64,000 nt of DNA, taken from contig JAHNUO010000005.1 in assembly GCA_019787685.1 (NCBI GenBank), positions 1,302,001-1,366,000 of the forward strand, written 5' to 3'. Position numbers and translations under genes: made by a program. This document shows positions 58,964 through 64,000 of the stretch, one piece after another. Below the pieces are notes generated by a model that ran no database searches, was not told the origin of the DNA, and worked only from the letters and a program-made list of their open reading frames with translations. Origin of the DNA: Chiua virens (lineage: Eukaryota; Basidiomycota; Agaricomycetes; Boletales; Boletaceae). How positions within the stretch are numbered: the first letter of the stretch is position 1; each line of letters opens with the position of its first letter.

Positions 58964-60475
58964 ATGGCCTCGATCGCATTGCGTCTCTCTTCCCGCTCTC
59001 TCCGCGCTCTTGCTCGTCGCGCTCCTCGTAACGTGCACGCAGCCGCCTTTTCTTTCGTCGCCCGTCCCACGGTCGCGTCGCGTCCTGCTTTTCAGGTGAC
59101 ATTTCACTAATAAAAAACTCGCTTTTTTTAGCTAACGCGTACCCCAAGTCCGTCCCTTCACGCGGCGTGAAAACCCTCAATTTTGCCGGCACAGAGGAGG
59201 TCGTCTATGAGCGCAGCGACTGGCCCCTTTCCAGGCTTCATGAATACTTCAAAAACGACACCCTCGCCCTCATCGGTTACGGCTCTCAAGGTCATGGCCA
59301 GGGTCTAAATGCCCGTGACAACGGCCTCAATGTCGTCGTCGGTGTTCGCGAGGGCGGTGAGAGCTGGAAGCAGGCTGTCGAGGATGGCTGGGTCTGTCCA
59401 TCCTTTTCTCGTTTGTTCTCTCTTCTTACCTGTCTGCCCTAGATACCCGGTGAAACTCTCTTCTCTATCGAGGAAGCCATCAATCGTGGCACAATCATCA
59501 TGAACTTGCTTTCCGACGCAGCGCAATCATCAACCTGGCCCACCGTTGCTCCCCTTATCACAAAGGGCAAGACCCTCTACTTCTCCCACGGGTTTTCCGT
59601 CATCTACAAAAATGACACCCATGTTGTCCCTCCCCCTGATGTAGACGTTATCCTGGTCGCGCCAAAGGGTTCAGGCCGTACCGTCCGCACTCTTTTCAAA
59701 GAGGGCAGAGGTATTAACTCTAGTGTCGCCGTCTTCCAAGATGTCACTGGCAAGGCAAGGGAAACGGCTGTCGCCCTTGGTGTGGCCATCGGCTCAGGCT
59801 ACATGTACGAGACTACCTTTGAGAAGGAGGTTTTCTCTGACTTGTATGGTGAACGAGGCGTGGTATGTCCCCATTGTATATTTCAGCTCTCATGTACTTA
59901 CTGGCTTGAATAGCTCATGGGCGCTATTCGTGAGTCCGCTTGTGTGTATTACTGATCTCTCTCTCAAATGACAATTAGAGGCCTGTTCTGTGCCCAATAC
60001 AAGGTTCTTCGCGCCAATGGTCACACTCCTTCGGAGGCATTCAACGAGACCGTTGAGGAGGCTACTCAGTCTCTCTACCCTTTGATCGGTCAGAAGGGGT
60101 GAGTGTTTCATCTTTTTTCGCATCACTGCATCAATCAAGTCTCCCTTTCCACAGTATGGACTACATGTACAACGCTTGCTCCACTACTGCCCGTCGCGGA
60201 GCGCTTGACTGGGCCCCCGTCTTTGAAAAGGCAAACCTTCCTATCTTTGAGAAGCTCTACGAGAGTGTCAAGAACGGCACTGAGACTCGCAAGGCCTTGG
60301 AGTTCAATGGCCGCGCGACCTACCGCCAAGACCTCGCCAAGGAGCTCAAGGAGATTGATGACCAGGAAATCTGGAGAGCTGGTAAGACCATCGTTCCTAT
60401 TTTAGTGCAGTCACTCAGCTAGCTTCTTCAGGCAAAGTCGTCCGTTCTCTGCGCCCCGATTACAAGGCTGAGTAA
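58964..60475 (+). CDS. ILV5: Ketol-acid reductoisomerase, mitochondrial
   Basis: NADPH-dependent enzyme of valine/isoleucine synthesis. An Arg/Ala/Ser-rich presequence ([20 protein letters not shown]) is followed by [20 protein letters not shown], the nucleotide-binding [77 protein letters not shown] and the C-terminal [14 protein letters not shown], ending DYKAE. About six exons. One G appears to be missing near 59980 in the MGAIQGLFCAQ block. Length and order match fungal ILV5. Confidence 0.94.
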
Positions 60476-60714
60476 TTGATTGGGGGCATATTGTGTGAGG
60501 ATGTGAAACGCCATCCTATTTGAGCACAGTTGCTTTGTGTTCACAGTAAAAGCACCATCGGTGCAGTCGAGTAGACAGAATCTCTATGTACTGTATTATT
60601 GTGAGCAATCTGATGAGGTGTAATGGCAATGATGACGGAGAAATCTCAAATGGGTGACCACTTGAGCTTCGGTTCGGGTCGTACACTCTGAATCGCGGCA
60701 ACTACCATCACTCA

Positions 60715-63700
60715 ATGGACAAGGACAATCGCGACGATTTCACATTCGCCAAGCTTTCCGACCTCAAGTTACCGCTGACTTTTCGCATGTACGCACTCTT
60801 CTAGCTTGTGTCCATCAACTCATACCCAACGAACCTGCTTCAGCTCACAACTAGAAGGAACAAGGCCACGCAAGTCAGTCTCGGAAGTACTGGAAAGCCC
60901 AGAGCTGAAGTTTCATGGCGCTCAATCTTCGTACGCTCCCCTACCTTCTCGCCCCCTCCCCGACTGATGTCGAGACAGGTCGCTTTCCGATCTCTACTGT
61001 CACCTGTCAGCTCGTCGCTGACAACAAACCCTTGACGATACCATTCCGAACCTCTTTCAAGGCATTCAAGACCAACTATACGTACGTCCTGCACTCGAAT
61101 ACCCTTGTACCTAACCTAACCCGCGGCGGTGCAGCTGGAACGAATGGGTCACGCTCCCGATACGCTATTGCGATCTCCCGCTGAGCTCGCAGATCACGTT
61201 TACGGTGTGGGATATCGGAGGTCCACGCGAGACTGTTCCGGTGGGCGGCACGACGTTTAGATTGTTTGGAAAGAAATGGTAGGTACGCGTCCTCGACGTG
61301 CATGTCTTGCGCGTTCACCATGGCCCAGGTCGTTGCGAAGAGGTAAACACAGGCTGTTGTTGTGGTCCGATAAGGAGGCCGATGGGTCCATGGAGAGCAC
61401 GACGCCCAGTAAACTGGGGACGAGGGACGAAATGGGTCGGTTGGAAAAGGTTCGTTTACTGCTTCGATCTACGCGTCCTCTGACGGATCCCACGTTTCAT
61501 CCATTAGCTCGTGAAGAAGTATGAACGAGGGGATCTTCCAAAGTCAGATTGGCTGGATAAGATGTCTTTTCGAAGGATGGAGGAGATACATGCTGTGAGT
61601 GCGAGTCCAGAATGACACTAGTTACGCTAAACCGTGGCAGTCCGAGGCCGCAAAGTCGGAGAACATGTTCTTGTACATCGATCTGCCTCGTTTCGACTTT
61701 CCAGTGAATCTTTAGCGAACCTGTGAGTGCCTTGATACCTGGAGATAGACCATGAGGCCAATGCGATCCGGACAGGAGACTCAGAATACGCCATCTACTT
61801 CCACGGCGCCGACGACGGTCGTTCAACCGCCCACCGCACCTGTTCTCCCACCCTCATTTTCGACTGACCCTCACATCTGGGCAGTCTTAGATCCTGAGAT
61901 GGAGCGCGAGAATCCTGTGGAGGACAAGCACCGTCGCTTGGTCCGGAGCCATCGGAGTAGCCCGTACGACCGCGAACTCAAACCAAATGCCAAGATTAGA
62001 GACGAGCTTGGGGTGAGTGTCCTACGTCCGCGTCAATTTACAAGCACATCGTCGACATTATTACTCCAGGAAATCCTCAGTTACCCTCCGTCCCAACCGC
62101 TGACGTCGGAGGAGAAAGACTTGATCTGGAAGTTCCGTTTCTATCTCGCAAGGGACAAGCGCGGATTAACCAAGTTCTTGAAGTCGGTCACATGGAGAGA
62201 TCCCTCGGAAGTCAAGCAAGCGGTCGAAGAGTTATTACCTATGTGGACCGAGGTAGATACCGATGATGCGCTTGAGCTGCTGGGTCCCAACACCGTGGAC
62301 TCCCGCGTGAGAGCATTTGCAGTCAGGCAGCTGAACCGTGCCGACGATGATGTGATTATACCCGTTTCCCATTATCATTGTCGTGTCATCGTTGATGGAC
62401 ATGTTTCAGGAACTCATGATGTATCTACTGCAGCTCGTCCAAGCGCTCAAGTTCGAGAGCGCCGCCAGCGATCAACGATCGTCGCGGTCGACGACGAGTG
62501 CAATTTCTTACGATGACAGTGGACTGTCCGACTTTCTGATCACTCGGGGAGTGAAGAATCGTGTGCTGGGGAACCGATTATATTGGTACCTCATGGTTGA
62601 GGTCGCCCTCGAGGATAGAATGGTGGCGAAGATGTATGGGAGAGTGGTATTCAAGTTTCTAAGCAAGATACTCGAGGTGCGCACCTCCGGCCCCGGTGGC
62701 CGACTGCATATTTACGTTTGCCTCTAGTCTGAAGGCGGTAGCGAACGCCGCGAGCTCATGCGAAGACAAGGGATCATGGTCGAAACGTTGGCAAAGCGTG
62801 CCAGAGACATCCGAACATCCAAGGATCCGCGGCCGAAGAAGATCGAAAAGCTGCGCTCGTTCATAAACGACTCCAAGAATGGCCTCATCAACATTGCCCC
62901 GCTTCCGCTACCCCTCAATGCGCGAATCGAGATTACGGGCATCAACGCGGACAAGTCGTCCGTGTTCAAATCCAATCAATTTCCATTCCTGCTCTATTTC
63001 CAATGCGTCGATGGGTCAGAGTACCCGGTCATGTTTAAAGACGGAGACGATATGCGACAGGACCAGTTGGTGTTGCAGTTGTTCACGCTAATGGACCAGT
63101 TGTTGCGGAAGGAGAATCTGGACTTGAAACTGATCCCGTACGACGTCTTGGCGACAGGGCCGTTGCAAGGTATGGCGCAATTCATTCCGAGCAAGACGAT
63201 AGCAGCGATCGTCAGCGAGCACGGAACGCTACTCAACTACCTGCGCGCAAGCCATCCAGACGAGGGAAGCGTCGGCACGTATGGGGTAGAACCGAGCGTC
63301 ATTGACACGTTCGTGCGTAGCTGTGGTACGTGTTTGGTCGCACAATCCGAGGACCGCCATTGAGACCAAGCTGTAGCCGGTTACTGCGTCGTGACGTACC
63401 TACTTGGTGTGGGAGATCGCCACTTGGATAATCTATTAGTCACCCCCGATGGTCCGTTTTCATTCTTATCCGATGCATCTATTCAAAGAGGGTACTCAAA
63501 AAATCGCCGACTGCAGGGCATTTCTTCCATGGTACTCACCAGGGTTCTCTTGTCATGTGCCTGCTGACGTATCCCCATTCTAGTCGACTTTGGCTACATT
63601 TTAGGCCGCGACCCAAAACCGTTCCCACCTCCTGTGAAAGTATGCAAAGAAATGGTCGATGGCATGGGTGGCGCACAATCCACGCATTATGCACGTTTCA

Positions 63701-63957
63701 AAAACTTTTGCTTTACCGCCTTTTCCATTCTGCGAAAGAGCGCAAATCTCATACTAAATCTGGTGGCGCTCATGGTCGATGCCAACATCCCGGACATCAA
63801 ACATCGCGACGTGCACGAACAGATCCAAGAAAAGTTCCGTCTCGATCTCACAGAAGAGGGAGCCATCAAACACTTTGAGGCGTTGTTGAACGAGACGTCG
63901 TACTTTACGGTCGTGCTCGATCGGATTCATGACTTGGCACAGTATTGGAGGAGTTGA
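60715..63957 (+). CDS. VPS34: Class III phosphatidylinositol 3-kinase VPS34
   Basis: Makes PI3P for endosomal sorting and autophagy. Start [21 protein letters not shown]2 domain: [68 protein letters not shown]. Helical domain: [54 protein letters not shown]. Kinase domain: [40 protein letters not shown], catalytic loop [12 protein letters not shown], then [20 protein letters not shown], and the C-terminal HDLAQYWRS typical of VPS34. More than a dozen exons. Extra bases near 60998 (T) and 61705 (G) break SDLY/VTCQ and DFPV/IFSEP. Confidence 0.95.
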
Positions 63958-64000
63958 TGATGCCATTGTCGTACAAGATTCGCACAGGGTTAAGGGCATG

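Overview
The window is nuclear DNA from a filamentous basidiomycete, most likely an Agaricomycete. Genes are densely packed on both strands and each is split by many introns of about 45-70 nt with GT-AG ends (three are GC-AG). The gene families (DDT/PHD remodeller subunit, NoxR, pICln, MED25, Kex2-processed repeat protein, GPI-type Ser/Thr protein) fit that group. Gene models below were built by hand from splice sites and family resemblance; no database was searched.

Layout. 1-4383 is AT-richer, gene-poor DNA with eroded coding relics, a 104-nt inverted repeat and two diverged copies of a hairpin-bearing repeat. 4384-30328 is housekeeping sequence: DBP2-like RNA helicase, Ras/Rap GTPase, SR-type cyclophilin, eIF4B, ARPC2, an Alba-type protein, a DDT-WHIM-PHD protein, APC10, UBA4, a UBX protein, a PITH protein, MED25, a cell-surface Ser/Thr protein, OLA1 and pICln. 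30455-37530 carries an SH3 protein, a four-helix membrane protein, a polyproline/WH2-like protein and a Nudix hydrolase. 37664-53106 carries homoaconitase, a decayed GH5 glucanase, exosome subunit RRP42, a Cys-rich membrane-anchored protein, valyl-tRNA synthetase, the NADPH-oxidase regulator NoxR and an unidentified gene. 53653-54901 encodes a secreted precursor with a tandem array of Kex2-cleavable peptides. 56387-63957 carries SDE2, a DUF1295 membrane protein, ketol-acid reductoisomerase and VPS34.

The most interesting locus is the repeat-peptide precursor at 53653-54901: signal peptide, leader, then thirteen Lys-Arg-bounded peptides, twelve of them starting Gln-Ala-Tyr. Its mature products would be secreted peptides of unknown role. 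Other notable points are an unusually long intron in the DBP2 homologue, at what I recall as the conserved autoregulatory position; a start-codon arrangement in valyl-tRNA synthetase that predicts dual mitochondrial/cytosolic targeting; and more than twenty single-base reading-frame breaks scattered through otherwise conserved genes, mostly +1, which most probably reflect long-read assembly error and should be checked before any of these genes is called broken.

The genes do not form one pathway. Several neighbours are divergently transcribed from short shared promoters (RAS/cyclophilin, eIF4B/ARPC2, APC10/UBA4, pICln/SH3).
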